Assembly: GCA_963920635.1 (NCBI GenBank)
Contig: OY987299.1
Coordinates: 24,568,901-24,632,900, forward strand
Direction of reading: 5' to 3'
Origin: Pseudeuparius sepicola
Taxonomy: Eukaryota; Arthropoda; Insecta; Coleoptera; Anthribidae
DNA: 64,000 nt
Part shown: positions 46,501 to 58,672 of the stretch, piece by piece
Position numbering within the stretch: the first letter of the stretch is position 1
Layout: each line of letters starts with the position of its first letter
The notes under the pieces: generated by a model
Databases searched by the model: none
What the model was told of the DNA's origin: nothing
The model's input: only the letters and a program-made list of their open reading frames with translations
Program-made: the position numbers and the translations under genes

Positions 46501-49500
46501 CAAAAATAATAATATTATTAAAAATGAGCTTTTGTAATAAACTACAAAAGATTATAACTTTAAATTAAGTCTAACTCGCAAACAGCAAATTCTGACTTGG
46601 CCTGTTTTTCTCGTGTACCCTTCATATGGTATTTTCAAATATTTTGTTGATACCGTCATATAGCTATTTACCTACATACTACAAAACTTAGTATGTAAGT
46701 ACAATATGTGTTTCGTAATTAAAATAAAAATGAATTGCATTTTTGGATAAAAATTTTAATTATTGTGAAGAAATAGTAGTTAATCTTGCGGTTTTTTTAT
46801 ATCTGTCACGGGTTCAAGGAAAATATGTGTTTTTTACCTAATTCATTTAATTTAATTTACAGAATGTACTGCTCCTGTCAACTACAAGAAAAACGCATTT
46901 CCGATGATAAAAACAGTCAGCCCGTACAGTAAGATTGGCACTTATCTTTGAATTAATGCTAGTTCCATTGCAAAAGAATCTTGTCTGTTCAAATCTAAAG
47001 GATTTACCTAACAGCCGCGAGATAAGTGTCCAAGCAGGTATTTCGCCAGTGTTTCGAAAATCCGGGGCCGGCCGTCGCGAACAATTAGCCTGGAAAGTCA
47101 GAAACAAAGTGAATCCGACATCAACATCCGACACAAAGCGCGGCACCGCCGACGGTGACGCAATCATGCGTCCAGAGCGAAAAGTCGCGCCACGTCTTTG
47201 CGCCTTCGCGGAATGGTCGACAGGATAATTGCGCATATTGTCCGGATCGCTTGGTTTTAGTTCAGGCATTGTATCGTATTTATTTGGTTATGGCAAATTA
47301 ATCACCTGTATTTTGTGAAATTACGGCAAAAATAGGGGCGTCTCACAATAAGACATGTGTATGGCCCTACTTTTTTTCTGAGTAAATCAAAACTCGCAGG
47401 GCGTGGTGATTTTGACTGGAATCAATTCAGTAGTAAAATATTTTATACTCAAAATACCATTGTTACGCCTCGAGGGCACATAACACACCATTGTACATGT
47501 AGGTATATTAATATAATAATAATAATAAGTTTATTCAACAACATACACACATAGGTTTTTATATGATAATCAAAATAAACAATATCAAAGATGTAATTGA
47601 ATAAACTAAATGAACCTCCAAAAGCAAGGCTTGTCCGGAGGTAAGTATTTTTAATATATTTATAATATAATATTTATTAAAGAATATTAGAAAAATTTTA
47701 GTTAAGTTAAGTGCACAAGAATTATTTATTTCTTCATAAATTTATATTATTTCAACTTATTTATAAATTATAATATCTGATATTGATAAATCTGACCCAA
47801 TAATCCATTTCTTAACTTCAATTTTGTATCTTTTAAAACTTCTTAAATTTTTTATATGTTTAGGAATCAATTCAAATAGATAAGGCACGATATATTTAAA
47901 ATTTCTTTGACCAATAGATTTATTAACTCGATCTTTTATAACAGTATCGCATCCTCTTCTTGTACTATAATAGTGTTTATTATAATTAAATATGTTTTTA
48001 TTTTTAAATATATATAAAGTTATATTATAAAAATATAATTGTCGTATAGTCAATTTTTTAGTTTCTTTAAATAATAAGTTTGATGGATACATATAATTTT
48101 TATTATATATAATTTTTAAAAATAATTTTTGTAAAACTTCCAAATCATGTAAATAATTTTGTGTAACACCACCCCATCCAATAATTCCATAATTTAACTG
48201 AGATTGAATCAAACTAAAATAAATCATATCAACAAATTTCTGGTCTAAATATTTTTTTAAAAATTTAATTTTTGATAAAATATATCGTAACTTAAATAAC
48301 TTAAATAATTTATATGAAAATTCCACTTAAGATTTTTATCAAAAATAATACCTAGATATTTGAAATGATTTGTACCTTTAATATTAATTTCTTTACAAAT
48401 ATTTAGAGAATTTATATTAGGTAAATTAATGGAATAAGAAGTAAAAGGTAAAAAGGTTGTTTTTTCAAAATTAATTGTTAATAAATTATTTTTAAACCAA
48501 TTGGCAATGTTAAGAAAATCTTCTTTAATTATTTTTTCAAGTTGATCCCAGCTATTTCCTTCATAAAAAATTACAGTATCATCCGCAAAACTGTGTATCT
48601 GGCCCCTAGATTTTAATCTAAAAATATCATATATAATATATATAGTATCGTTTTTGGCCCTGTTGCACAGGACAATATAAGGCGCAGTGCAGGGAACGAA
48701 AAGAGATGAAATCCGCCGCTATTTTTGACCCTATAAATTAGTAGTTTACAGTAAGGCCCTATCTAGCGAAAATTTTTGGGGCTGTTCGGGATCAACTCAA
48801 GCTTTTCTGGGGCTGTCAAAACGCAGGCGTCGCAGGCCGCGTACGCGGCACCGTTCGCACCCGCCTAGAGCCGGCCCTGGAGGGGTTAGACCAGTGGCTG
48901 TTGAAGTTGAAATAGCTTTAAGGTTTAAAAAAACTACTATTTTTAAATGATTTTTAATAAAAAACTGAAACAGGTTTAAGTTGAACAAGTTTAACAATAA
49001 AACTTCAAAAATATTAAATATTAATTATTTGATTTCTCATTATTACGGATATATTCCTACACATTCTTCGCCTGGCCTGACGACACCTTTAGAATTGCCA
49101 GTAGGTATGGTAAAAGATTTCTTCGGGCCATTTGCCTAACTGAACCTTTCATAAAAATGATAAATAAATCTTCAAATACAAATTAGTACTAATCTAATGC
49201 ACCACCGTTCACCGTTTACTGTTGTCCAGTGTTGCCAGTTATGTTTTATTTTATAAGCAAATTCTGATGATAAAACTCGGTACTGCACTGATCAAAAAAT
49301 TATGAATTGTTGGCAGTTTTCGAGCGGATTACACTCACTGATGCTCAGGGAGCTCGTTCTAGTGGTGGTGCAAAAGGGGGGATTGTAATATTTAGTTATC
49401 GAGCAATGGTTATTTTGAATATTATTACCTAGAATCTACTCCATAGCGTTTAATTAAAATTACCTATACCTAATAGGAACTTGTAGGAAGCAGGAAAAAT

Positions 49501-52500
49501 ATAATACATCGCACGATGCGTAGGTAAGCTCTTTTTGGCCTCTAAGTAAATCTTCACCCAACGCTCTAAGGTTTTTAAGGACCGAGGCAACGTGGGCATT
49601 GCCTCGGTCCTTAAACAACCTTCTCGGCCAAAAAAGAGGACTTACTCAAGGATACTTTCAAATTATGAAATATAATTTGTTATTACCTACTTTACTTTAG
49701 CATTTTATATTTTAACCATATACAGTGTGTCCACGGATAGAGTTCACGTAGGGTGTAAATGACAAAAAAATTTCGAGTTGAAATTTAAGCTTCTGGGGAT
49801 CAGCCCTGCTTGGTTTTAAACTAATTTGTGACATAATTTTACTTTCGAAAAGTCACGTATGCCTTGGGAATTTTGAAAAAACTAATTTTCCACATCAGTA
49901 AAGTGCCCTTTCTGTAGGTTTTACGACAAAATGTTTTTAAGGAAACTTGTTCAGAATGAAGAACTGAGTAGGTTTGCGAAATTTCGAAAGTCTAGGCCTA
50001 CTTTCAGAAAAGTGCACTTTGGGTAGTTTTCACATTAAAATGTTATTAAGAAAACTTGTTCACAATGAAAAACTGGATAGGTGTGTTGTCGTAAAACCTA
50101 CAGAAAGGGCACTTTACTGATGTGGAAAATTAGTTTTTTTCAAAATTCCCAAGGCATACGTGATTTTTCGAAAGTAAAATTATGTCACAAATTAGTTTAA
50201 AACCAAGCAGGCCTGATCCCCAGAAGCTCAAATTTCAACTCGAATTTTTTTTGTCATTTACACCCCTACGTGAACTCTATCCGTGGACACACTGTATAGT
50301 TATTACTGAAAATAACCAAGTACCTAGGGAATTTTTATTTTTTGATAAATATGATATTAATATGATAAATTCACATCTTTGCATGGAAAGCTAAAAATAT
50401 ATTGTTATTTATAACTATATAAAACTATACATGGTTGCAATTGGGAGAAAAAAGAAACCTTAAAACCAATGTCTTTGCAATGTCTTTGTTAAAACCCCAA
50501 AATATACAAGGTGTCTCAAAAATCTGATGCTCACTTCCGATCAAACAAGAAGTCAGAAATGAAAATCGACACTTTTTTGTTACTCTCCATATTCTCATTA
50601 CTAATATTCCATTTCGGATTTTATTCTAAATTTATTTAACTACTTTAATTTGAGGATTTAGTGATAAAGATAGGCGATCAATGCAATAACAAAAAATATT
50701 TGTTTTAACCAAGAGAATAAGGTTTCGTTCTATAGTTATTGCATGTAGGTATCCACTTGTCATATACACACGACATCAGCTTGGGAGCAAAATTATTGAC
50801 AAATGCACATAGGCACACCAGATAATCGTTGACTGACGTTATAAATACGTCAGTCAACGATATAATCCTTTCACCATGAGTTTTATCAGCGACTGCGGGC
50901 TCTTGTCAAAATGTAAAACAGCAACAAGCAACAGTTTCTCAGTTTCGATAATTCTTAAAACAATATATTAATTAATTAGGTAATGCAAAATGTACACAAG
51001 AGCTGTAATCTTTTTAAAACTATGATGGAACAAATATTTTAATTGATTTAAAAAAACCTGATTAATTTTAAAAAATGCCATGAAGCCGACAGATATACTT
51101 ACAGTGTCTTCCAAAAAGTTCTCATCCTAGGTGGCATACTTTGTATTAATGATTGATTTTGAAATTTAACTGTGCGGGATTACCTTTTGCTTTAAAAAAT
51201 ATGAAAATGATCCACTTAAACGTGATCATGTGACTTTTGCCATCTCTCAAAAAAGACATAAAAAATCGCTACAAATGGGCTTTTTTGTTAAAATTCCAAA
51301 AAAGTTTTACTTGAATAAGTTGTTTTTTTTTTCAAGTTTAGGTAATTATACCAAATTCAATCGCTCTATTGTAGGATTTATAGTTTTTGTCATTTTTTAA
51401 TATTTACGGAATTTCTGAAAATTTTATAAACTTGTAACCTCATCTGGCCTTAAGGCTGTTTGAGTACTGCGGATATTTTTTCGAAACACGAATTTCGCTA
51501 TCCTAAAATTTTGAGAAGAACCTATCTACTTCAAATTTTCCATTCATTTCACATCATGTGATGTGAGTCATTAGGTACATTCTTAATTTTCGAAAACGCC
51601 ATTTGAATTATTAATCAATCAGATTACCGTCAATCAAATTTGAATTCCATATTTGTCCCATTCCATTGTTGTATGATAAACAATAAATAAACTTATTGAC
51701 TTTGAAAACAAATACCTAGGCGTGTTGTGTTACGGGTAGGTACTTACTAAAGTTTTCCCGTTTCGCTGGATCTACATAATTCCTAATGGTGACTGTAACT
51801 GCTTGTTCGATATTTGTCACGTAGATTCCAGTCTCGTTGGTCATTGGTGAAAAATCGGCTTGCCTTGGTTCAAAAACTTTGTGAATACCAAGCTAAGAAT
51901 ATATGAAAATATGGGTACTTATACAAAACGCTTGTTTCTATCATAACACTGACCTTTTGTAAAGTCTGAGTTAAGGTGACGTGCCCCTTGAGCATGAAAC
52001 TGGGAATCGTGGCAACAACACGCGTAAATTTCAAATTCTTGACGATGTACCTCAAGCTTCCATTAAGCCTCAAATCGCAGATCAACTTATCAATTCCAGT
52101 TTCATCTGCAGGCAGCAGTAGCAGCAAATAATACTTGGTACTGTCCAATGGAAAACTCAAAGCCATCGTGTCCAAGTGGGGAATATAATAAAACGGCAAG
52201 ACAGTGTCGTATCTCATGAAGTTTACATTTGCTTCCCTGTATTTACCATAAACCAAGAACGTCAAAGGTTCTTCGGGAATATAGTACGAATGCTGTGGTT
52301 GGTGATCGTCGTAGGCCCTTGCTATTATGTAATCTACAACGGACCTACAAAAAGGAGAAAACAATATTAACTCGTACATTTTATCCCACGTAACTCTTAC
52401 CTGACATTTCTTTTCCGAGAAGCAGTAAAATTACCATTAACATCATTTTCGGTGGTTGGATTTTCAAAAACATCTGGATACGTTTGAGTCCCTGGATCTG

Positions 52501-53951
52501 TATAATATGAATAATCAAAACTACTTGATGGGTTGAATGCTGTGGTTTCATCACTTGGAATTGTAGTCAATACCTGTTCATTGCCAAAAGTTGTGCTCTC
52601 ATAATTATTCTCAAACTCGGCACTTGGTCGCTCGAAAATTGGTGGTTCCGATGCAAAATTACTTGTTTCGGCGTTGATATTTCGAAAAGCCTGAGCCGGG
52701 ACAAGTCCAATATTCGTTTCAGGCGGAAGAGTTGAGAATTGGCTTGTTTCTAACAAACCCGCCACTTCTGCATTGGAGGAAATTCTTTCGGTAGTTTGAA
52801 GATTATCTATTGATGTAGTTGTTTGTATTATAGTAGTCTCATTTTGAATTAAAGCTGCCATTTCAGTTTCTGAAATTTTTCTAGTAGTTCTAATATTTTC
52901 TGTTGATGTGGTAACCGCTGCTGTCTGTTGAGAACTTGTCTCTGGTGCATGCGTAGTTGTTTCAGTTATTTTAGATGTCGTTGAAGTAACTTGAGTAGTA
53001 GTCGTTAAAGGTTGTTCATTGGTGGTAGTCGTTAAAGGTTGTGCAGTGATAGTAGGCGTCAAAGGTTGTTCAGTGGTAGTAGTCGTTAAAGGTTGTTCAG
53101 TGGTTGTTGGGATCGTTATGGGACTAGCTGTAGTTTCTGTCTGAGGTGCTGAAGTCGTGGATGTGGTAGTAGTTATAGTTGTTGTGGGTTTTGTTGTACT
53201 TTGAACAGTTGTTGTCGTAGTTGTGGTAGATGATGTAGCTTGGGTCGTTGTTGTTGCTTCTGACGTAGATGTTGTTTGCATTACAGTTGTTGTAGTTGGA
53301 CTCTGATTGGTTGCCGGTTGTTCGGTGGTGCTATCAATCGAAATCGCAGTATTAATATCTTGGCTGGTTGTTGTAGGTTGGCTAGTACTTGTTTCAGGTT
53401 TAGGAGAAGTTGCTGCAGTGACAGTCGATGTGCCTTCAGTGGTTTTACTTGAAGTTTCTTCGACGTTAGATGATGGTGTTGATATGTCTGCATTCTGATC
53501 GCGAGCCTGCGCGATAGTAGAAACAACTGGAACTATCGTTGTTGCTTCTTTTATCATTCCTTCAGCGGTCGCATCTGAAGAATTGTTGGTAGGACCATAA
53601 CTATAACCATAGAATTTTAAAACTTCCTCGTACTCCTGTCTTAACGTAACGTTGTCGTGATTTAGAATGAGTCCCGACAAGAAGCCTTCGTGTGGTATAA
53701 AATAACTCTACAAAATAAAATTAGTTTATTATTAATTTTCCATGCAAAATAGGTAATCAGTTGTGTACCTTTAGATGTCTGTGGATGTCCCGTAGACCGA
53801 TTCTTATTACAGATTTGTCTTCTGATAAATGAGCAGCATGGAGGATTTCATAAACAGCGTCCCCTTGGAGACCTTCAACTAAAGCTATAAGCACACTGAG
53901 TGCTCCGTACGGTGATATGGCAATGTTGTTTTCGTTGTCTTCATTGTGGAT
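43517..53951 (-). CDS. Serpin with a large Thr-rich mucin-like insertion; 5' exon missing
   Basis: Exons on the minus strand: 53951-53769, 53707-52401, 52344-51954, 51892-51748, 43650-43517. All have GT-AG borders and matching phases (0, 2, 0, 1); 2160 bases give 719 residues plus stop. The first exon carries the helix B motif NIAISPYGALSVLIALVEG. Exon 2 continues the fold (YFIPHEGFLSGLILNHDN, YEEVLKFYGYSY), then about 340-380 residues of Thr/Ser/Pro-rich sequence. Exon 3 returns to the serpin core (MALSFPLDSTKYYLLLLLPA, VATIPSFMLK). Exon 4 has LGIHKVFEPRQADFSPMTN and YVTNIEQAVTV. Exon 5 has the C-terminal signature FKADHPFLYFVI and AGKVVNPL. The hinge, usually Gly/Ala/Thr-rich, reads TIRNYVDPAKRENF, so inhibition is doubtful. 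The signal-peptide exon above 53951 was not found. Serpins are usually about 400 residues. The last intron (43651-51747) is 8.1 kb and full of transposons. Confidence 0.85.
45180..45225. mobile_element. End fragment of the long-TIR mariner-like family
   Basis: 'cgagatccccatactgatcg' followed by 'actcacccagtata' matches the right end of 26973-28495 and the left end at 63131 (inverted). Only the terminal part is present, in the last intron of the serpin gene. Confidence 0.6.
45336..45569. mobile_element. TA-flanked MITE, 234 bp, in the serpin intron
   Basis: Ends CAGGGTGTCTCACGACGAA and inverse (TTCGTCGTGGGACACCCTG), followed inwards by a conserved 'gccgcgatcgattt'-like stretch, with TA on both sides (45334-45335, 45570-45571). 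Confidence 0.8.
46847..47269 (-). other. GC-rich open region in the serpin intron (possible exon or TE part)
   Basis: Both strands are open for about 300-420 bases because of high GC. On the minus strand an ATG at 47269 in good context (ACAATGCC) starts MPELKPSDPDNMRNYPVD and the frame stays open to a donor-like TTAG|GTAAAT near 47008. The composition contrast resembles the exon at 14221-14346. I do not recognise the protein. It could be a first exon of a nested gene or a GC-rich piece of a mobile element. Confidence 0.3.
47508..48650 (-). mobile_element. 5'-truncated jockey-like non-LTR retrotransposon
   Basis: Minus-strand copy ending 3' in a (TAA/TTA)n tract at about 47508-47530, beginning abruptly near 48650. 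It codes for the C-terminal part of a reverse transcriptase (see 47757-48640). 5' truncation and a simple-repeat tail are typical of LINE insertions. No target-site duplication was found by eye. Located in the serpin's last intron, same strand as the serpin. Confidence 0.8.
47757..48640 (-). pseudogene. Reverse transcriptase fragment, jockey/CR1-like, frameshifted
   Basis: The upstream frame reads RLKSRGQIHSFADDTVIFYE; FADD (48589-48578) is the RT catalytic motif C. It continues through NWFKNNLLTINFEKTTFLPF and FKYLGIIFDKNLKWNFHIN. A frameshift near 48320 then moves to the frame LRYILSKIKFLKKYLD ... LIQSQLNYGIIGWGG ... VLQKLFLKIIYN ... IRQLYFYNITLYIF, the usual post-RT region of these elements, ending at 47757. 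Codon use is extremely A/T-rich. The palm domain before FADD is absent, so no enzyme is made. Confidence 0.85.
48780..48900. other. GC-rich patch, possible transposon terminus
   Basis: Read on the minus strand from 48879 it begins CAGGGCCGGCTCTAGGCGGG, resembling ends of hAT elements, followed by a CpG-rich stretch. No matching opposite end or 8-bp duplication was found. The open frame 48797-48997 has no recognisable content. Confidence 0.25.
49723..50294. mobile_element. TA-flanked palindromic MITE, 572 bp
   Basis: Ends CAGTGTGTCCACGGATAGAG and its inverse; TA at 49721-49722 and 50295-50296. Arms of about 270 bases ('agcttctggggatcag', 'gtcacgtatgccttgggaat' and inverses). The centre shares sequence with the palindrome at 41843-42457. 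It lies in the serpin intron. Confidence 0.85.
50825..50861. repeat. 37-bp hairpin
   Basis: 'atcgttgactgacgt' and its exact inverse around a 7-base loop. Similar GTTGACTGA-based hairpin near 10627. No associated gene. Confidence 0.6.
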
Positions 53952-55738
53952 CTGAAAACAATATTTCACATTTCATTCACTGAATTTTATAAAAATTGAA
54001 GCAAGACATATCTTTTGGCGTTAATAAGGCCGAATTCATGTGTCGGTTAAAAAACATGAGCGGGTGCATTTTCTTATCTTCTGAATTTCCCAAAATGCGA
54101 ATTTCGATGATTTATATGTAGAATAGTTAGTGCAGTTTTATAATGATCTGTTCTGTGCCTCTAAAAAATGTATAATAATTTATTAGTCTAGTTCATCATT
54201 GCAAAGTACATACAAAATAACTTAAAGTTAATATCTTCTATTTTTGAACCATGTAGATATAGCAGGTAATCCGATGTTTTTTACAGAAAGGAAATAATAG
54301 AAGTCTGATCTCAGATAGGTTCATACTTATCAAATACAAAGGAGATACATATATGTATGTAGGTATAGTAAAAGTACCTAAATACATTTCACAATGGTTT
54401 CTTCCTCAACATTTTAATTAATGTTTTGATTTGTTTAGAGGCCTGTCATCAATTTGATTACATTACAATATTTATATTTTTCCTTCAATTAGTTTAATCA
54501 ATACTAAAATTTCTATAAATTGTCCCAACCTTCTAGTAACAATTTAATACGGCAGTTTGTAAATTATTGCTGTAAGGCTGTAGGGGCATTCATTGTGTAA
54601 TTAATTCAAAGTGTTAATAGACTATTGGTGTGTTGACTCACGCTTTAGTTGAAGACACCGCATGACCCAGTAGCGGGCAATACCAAACATTTCTTGAAAT
54701 AATTTCAATATTATTATTGTCAGTTAAATAATTGGCATTAATAAATATTAAGAATTTATCAAGGGTTATACATAATATATCGAGTTATCTTTATTTAGTT
54801 AAATTTTTGTACTACTCAAATTACAATAATGAGAATACCCATAACCTATTTTAACAACAAAAAAATGTAGTTTATAACAAATAATGTTATTATAGTATTA
54901 TACGTCGCAGGCATAAAGTAATACCTACTTTTCAGCACTAAAAAGTCTTCATTAATTATGGACTCACAATAGTGAGAGTAAGAATTCGTACAAGGGCTGA
55001 AAATACTCTTTACGGCATTGGTACCTACATATATCTATATCTAAACTGCACCCAACAATGGTGTTAAAAAATAGGTATAGGTACTTTATTGCTTTGACCA
55101 AAGATGCTTTGAGTGAAGACGGAAATAGTTGTTTAACATTTTCGTTTGTAGCATATGGTGTCACAAGGGTAGAAAATGAGACCTTAGAGCTGCTCTCGCT
55201 TCGCGGCTGTCACAGTATCAAAGCGTACTAAGGCTACCTGTCAATATGTAACTATACCTACCCCAGATTCCAGACAATAATACCTATATGAACTGGAAAT
55301 AATTATGTTAGGTAAAACGTTGTTTATTTAATATATTTAATTGTTAAAATGGATATTACTTATCACGTTCCATGTAAAAAAACCGTAACTTTTCGAATTC
55401 ATTGCATAAAGAGGAAAAGAGGTACCTACCTATAGCGTACATTATATAACCACGTAATACTATGATTATGCAGTTTTTCACATTTTGGCGGTACAGTGAA
55501 ATAGATATTGTACGGAACATAAACGATGTTAAATAAAATAACGTTTGATTTTATAATAAGTAGGTATTTTCGTTTATTTATTACCTATATACACCTAGTC
55601 ACTTACTTTAAGAAATGCAAGTCAATAACATGAAGAGGTTTGCTGTTACCATTTACAAATTGGCGCGAAGAGTCTCGACTAGGTGTAGGTATTATTATGC
55701 CTATTAAATTTCCGACCGCCACTGTTTACACTTATATA
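53952..55738. other. Region upstream of the known serpin exons; no exon assigned
   Basis: AT-rich with scattered microtracts. The serpin's signal-peptide exon should lie in this direction. A minus-strand frame near 55640 starts MVTANLFMLLTCIS and a GTAAGT follows about 6 bases after its stop; the frame does not connect to 53951, so it was not accepted. Confidence 0.4.
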
Positions 55739-57417
55739 CAGTGTGTCCCACTTAAGGACTGACCACCCCTGTAAAATTTTTATTTATAGCTCGATTTTCA
55801 TAAACTTTTTTTTGTTGGATAGAGCTTCAAAAATGGCATCAAACACATAGTTCAGGTGCCTCGTGCGTTAAAGTCATGGCCCACTGAGACGGTGTTTTAG
55901 CGCTGAAATTGCGAGAAGTACTATTAGGGACTTTTTTAGAGGAAAATTAATGCCAGATTCTTATTCAGCGTTGTTCGAAACCCAAATGTACCAATTTGCA
56001 TTACCATAGCTTTACAGGGTGTTTCAAAATTTTTAGTGCCCCACTTAATTAGTGTACCCCTATAAAATTTTTATTTTTAGCTCGATTTCCATAAACTTTT
56101 TTTTTGTTGGATAGAGCTTCAATAATGGCATTAAACGCATAATTCTGGTGCCTCGTGCCTTAAATTCATGGCTCACTGAGACGATGTTTTATTGCTGAAA
56201 TTTCGAAAAGTACTATTAGGGATTTTTTAGAGGAAAATCAATGCCGGATTCTTATTTAGCGTTGTTCGAAACCCAAATGTACCAATCTGCATTACCATAG
56301 CTCTACAGGGTGTTTCAAAATTTTTAGTGCCCCACTTAATTAGTGTACCCCTGTAAAATTTTTATTTTTAGCTCGATTTCATAAACCTTTTTTTGTTGGA
56401 TAGAGCTTCAATAATGGCATTAAATGCATAATTCAGGTGCCTCGTGCGTTACATTCATGGCCCACTGAGACGAAGTTTTAGTGCTGAAATTTCGAGAAGT
56501 ACTATTAGGGGCTTTTTTAGAGAAAAATTAATGCTAGATTTTTATTCAACGTTGTTGGAAACCCAAACGTACCAATTTGCATTAGAAAATGGAGGACTAA
56601 CTGAAATGACTGAAATTTGAGTTTATGTTATGTTGTGTTGTTTATTCATGTATTTGATGATATTAAATTCAATAAAAATTTTGTTCGCTAATAAATTTTT
56701 GAAAGAATATGAGTTCCTCACGAATATTTTAGTGACCAACTTACCAGAAATTAAGAAAATTAATTACAAATTAACACGTTTTTTTGGAACCTCTCACTGC
56801 ATATAAGAATCCGGCCTTACTTTTCCTTTTAATTTTTTTGGAACACCCTGTAGAGCTACGGTAATGCAAATTGGTACGTTTGGGTTTCCAACAACGCTGA
56901 ACAAGAAACCGGCATTAATTTTCCTCTAAAAAATCCCTAATAGTACTTCTCGAAATTTCAGCACTAAAACACCGTCTCAGTGGGCCATGAATTTAACCTA
57001 CGAGGCACCTGAATTATGCATTTAATGCCATTTTTAAAGTTCTACCCAACAAAAAAAAGTTTATGAAAATCGAGCTATAAATAAAAATTTTACGGGGTGG
57101 TCAGCCCTTAAGTGTGGCAATAAAAATTTTGAAACCCCCTGTAGAGCTACGGCAATGCAAATTGGTACGTTTGGGTTTCAAACAATGCTGAATAAGAATC
57201 TGGCATTAATTTTCCTCTAAAAAAATCCCTAATAGTACTTCTCGAAATTTCAGCACTAAAACACCGTCTCAGTGGGCCATGACTTTAACGCACGAGGCAC
57301 CTGACTTATGTGTTTGATGCCATTTTTGAAGCTCTATCCAACAAAAAAAAGTTTATGAAAATCGAGCTATAAATAAAAATTTTACAGGGGTGGTCAGTCC
57401 TTAAGTGGGACACACTG
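55739..57417. mobile_element. TA-flanked mirror array, 1.68 kb
   Basis: Ends CAGTGTGTCCCACTTAAGGA and exact inverse; TA at 55737-55738 and 57418-57419. Three direct units of about 285 bases (starting near 55765, 56050 and 56345) are followed by a unique centre (about 56590-56790) and two inverted units. Each unit contains 'agctcgattttcataaac', 'tgttggatagagcttcaa', 'aagtactattaggga' and 'cccaaatgtaccaa' type blocks. Units are separated by another end-like motif, 'tacagggtgtttcaaaattt'. Non-coding. Confidence 0.9.
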
Positions 57418-57419
57418 TA

Positions 57420-58670
57420 TGTAGGTATAGTATTTTATAGTTGAGAATTTTCGCACGATCGAAGGATGAGATCCGCCGACTGCCATAGTTTGAGATCAAA
57501 TTGTTTGCAGGCAAAAAACAAGTTCCGGTGTTTCAAGTCATCTACCTGTTTTATCACAGAAGAAACCGGACGATGAAATAGTTTAATGCTTCCTTAAAAG
57601 CAATGTATTATATTCATAGTATTAGTATACACTTCTTTAATGCCTTTATAATTTATAGTCCTTAATTGCCGCAGTTTCCTCCACAAAGTATCCTTCAATT
57701 TAATTAAAAAAGTCTATATTTACGACTATGATAAGCAATTCCGTTGGCAAGTTGCAGTATATTTTTGTTTTCGTTGGGGAATGTCAAGTTGGCCTGGGGT
57801 TACTGTCTTCATCGCAAATTAGAGTCTCTCGTAGTGTGATTAGTGATTCCACAGCAACCAGTAACCAGGTTTTCTTATTGTTCCACAGCAACTCGATTAA
57901 AGCGTTTTCAGTTTTCAGTCAGTATTACACGTTACAAGTTAATCGAACTTTGTTATAATTTGAATTAAAAAATTAAAATGAAAAAATATACGGAACATTG
58001 ATTGGACTCAAGTACCTATATCTAGGGCTGCGGTGTCTGTATTTTGTGTCTGTATTTTCAGCTCGTGTGTGGAATAAGGTGGGTGTAATATACGATTCCT
58101 ATTGAAGGATAAAGATGGAATGATACACCCGCTTAATAAGAGTATGTAGGCGGGCCGTTTCCCGAAGTTGAATTATGGTCGCGGAATAGAGCAGTGGAAG
58201 TGGGCAAGAAGGAGACTGAAGCGGGCGGAGGAGATCGCAGAAGCCAGCTCGGCACGCTGATAATAATCGGAATAATGGAAGCCATAAACTGGTGGGGGCA
58301 TGAGACAATTTGGCGATGGTCCAACCTGGGTAATATTTCTCGTTAGAAGAAGAGAGATATAGTCTCATCATAACCCCCACCAGCGAAATAGATGTCCTAG
58401 TTGCCGAAGCAACTACTTGACCACTTCCCCTACGCCAAATTGGATTGGCTCGATTCTTTGTAATGCGGGAACTTTAGGACACCAACCTTGGTATTTCCAG
58501 CTCTGTATACATATGTGGGTAGATACCGGAAAACCGGGAAAATTAGAAAAGAAGTTTTAAATGTGTAGTTTAGTCATAACAATAATTTATGTATTTAACT
58601 TATCTTAAAATAGTATATATTTTTGATAGTTTAAGCTTCAAGCTTCAAAATCTCAAAACGGATCTAATAT
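57420..58670. other. Intergenic with a mildly GC-rich patch
   Basis: About 58120-58480 is richer in GC and open on the minus strand (58380-58099), but the translation matches nothing I know. It could be a worn retroposon. A plus-strand open frame at 57728-57958 is likewise unassigned. Confidence 0.3.
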
Positions 58671-58672
58671 AC

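Noticed and set aside
52176..53526. Other open frames over the serpin exons
   Set aside because: Alternate-frame products of the Thr-rich repeat and core exons; the chosen frame keeps phase across all introns.
55600..55670. Serpin signal-peptide exon on the minus strand (MVTANLFMLLTCIS)
   Set aside because: The frame stops before the GT donor and cannot join in phase to the exon starting at 53951.
58099..58380. Minus-strand 93-codon frame as a gene or reverse transcriptase piece
   Set aside because: No RT motif or other family signature could be read; no splice sites.
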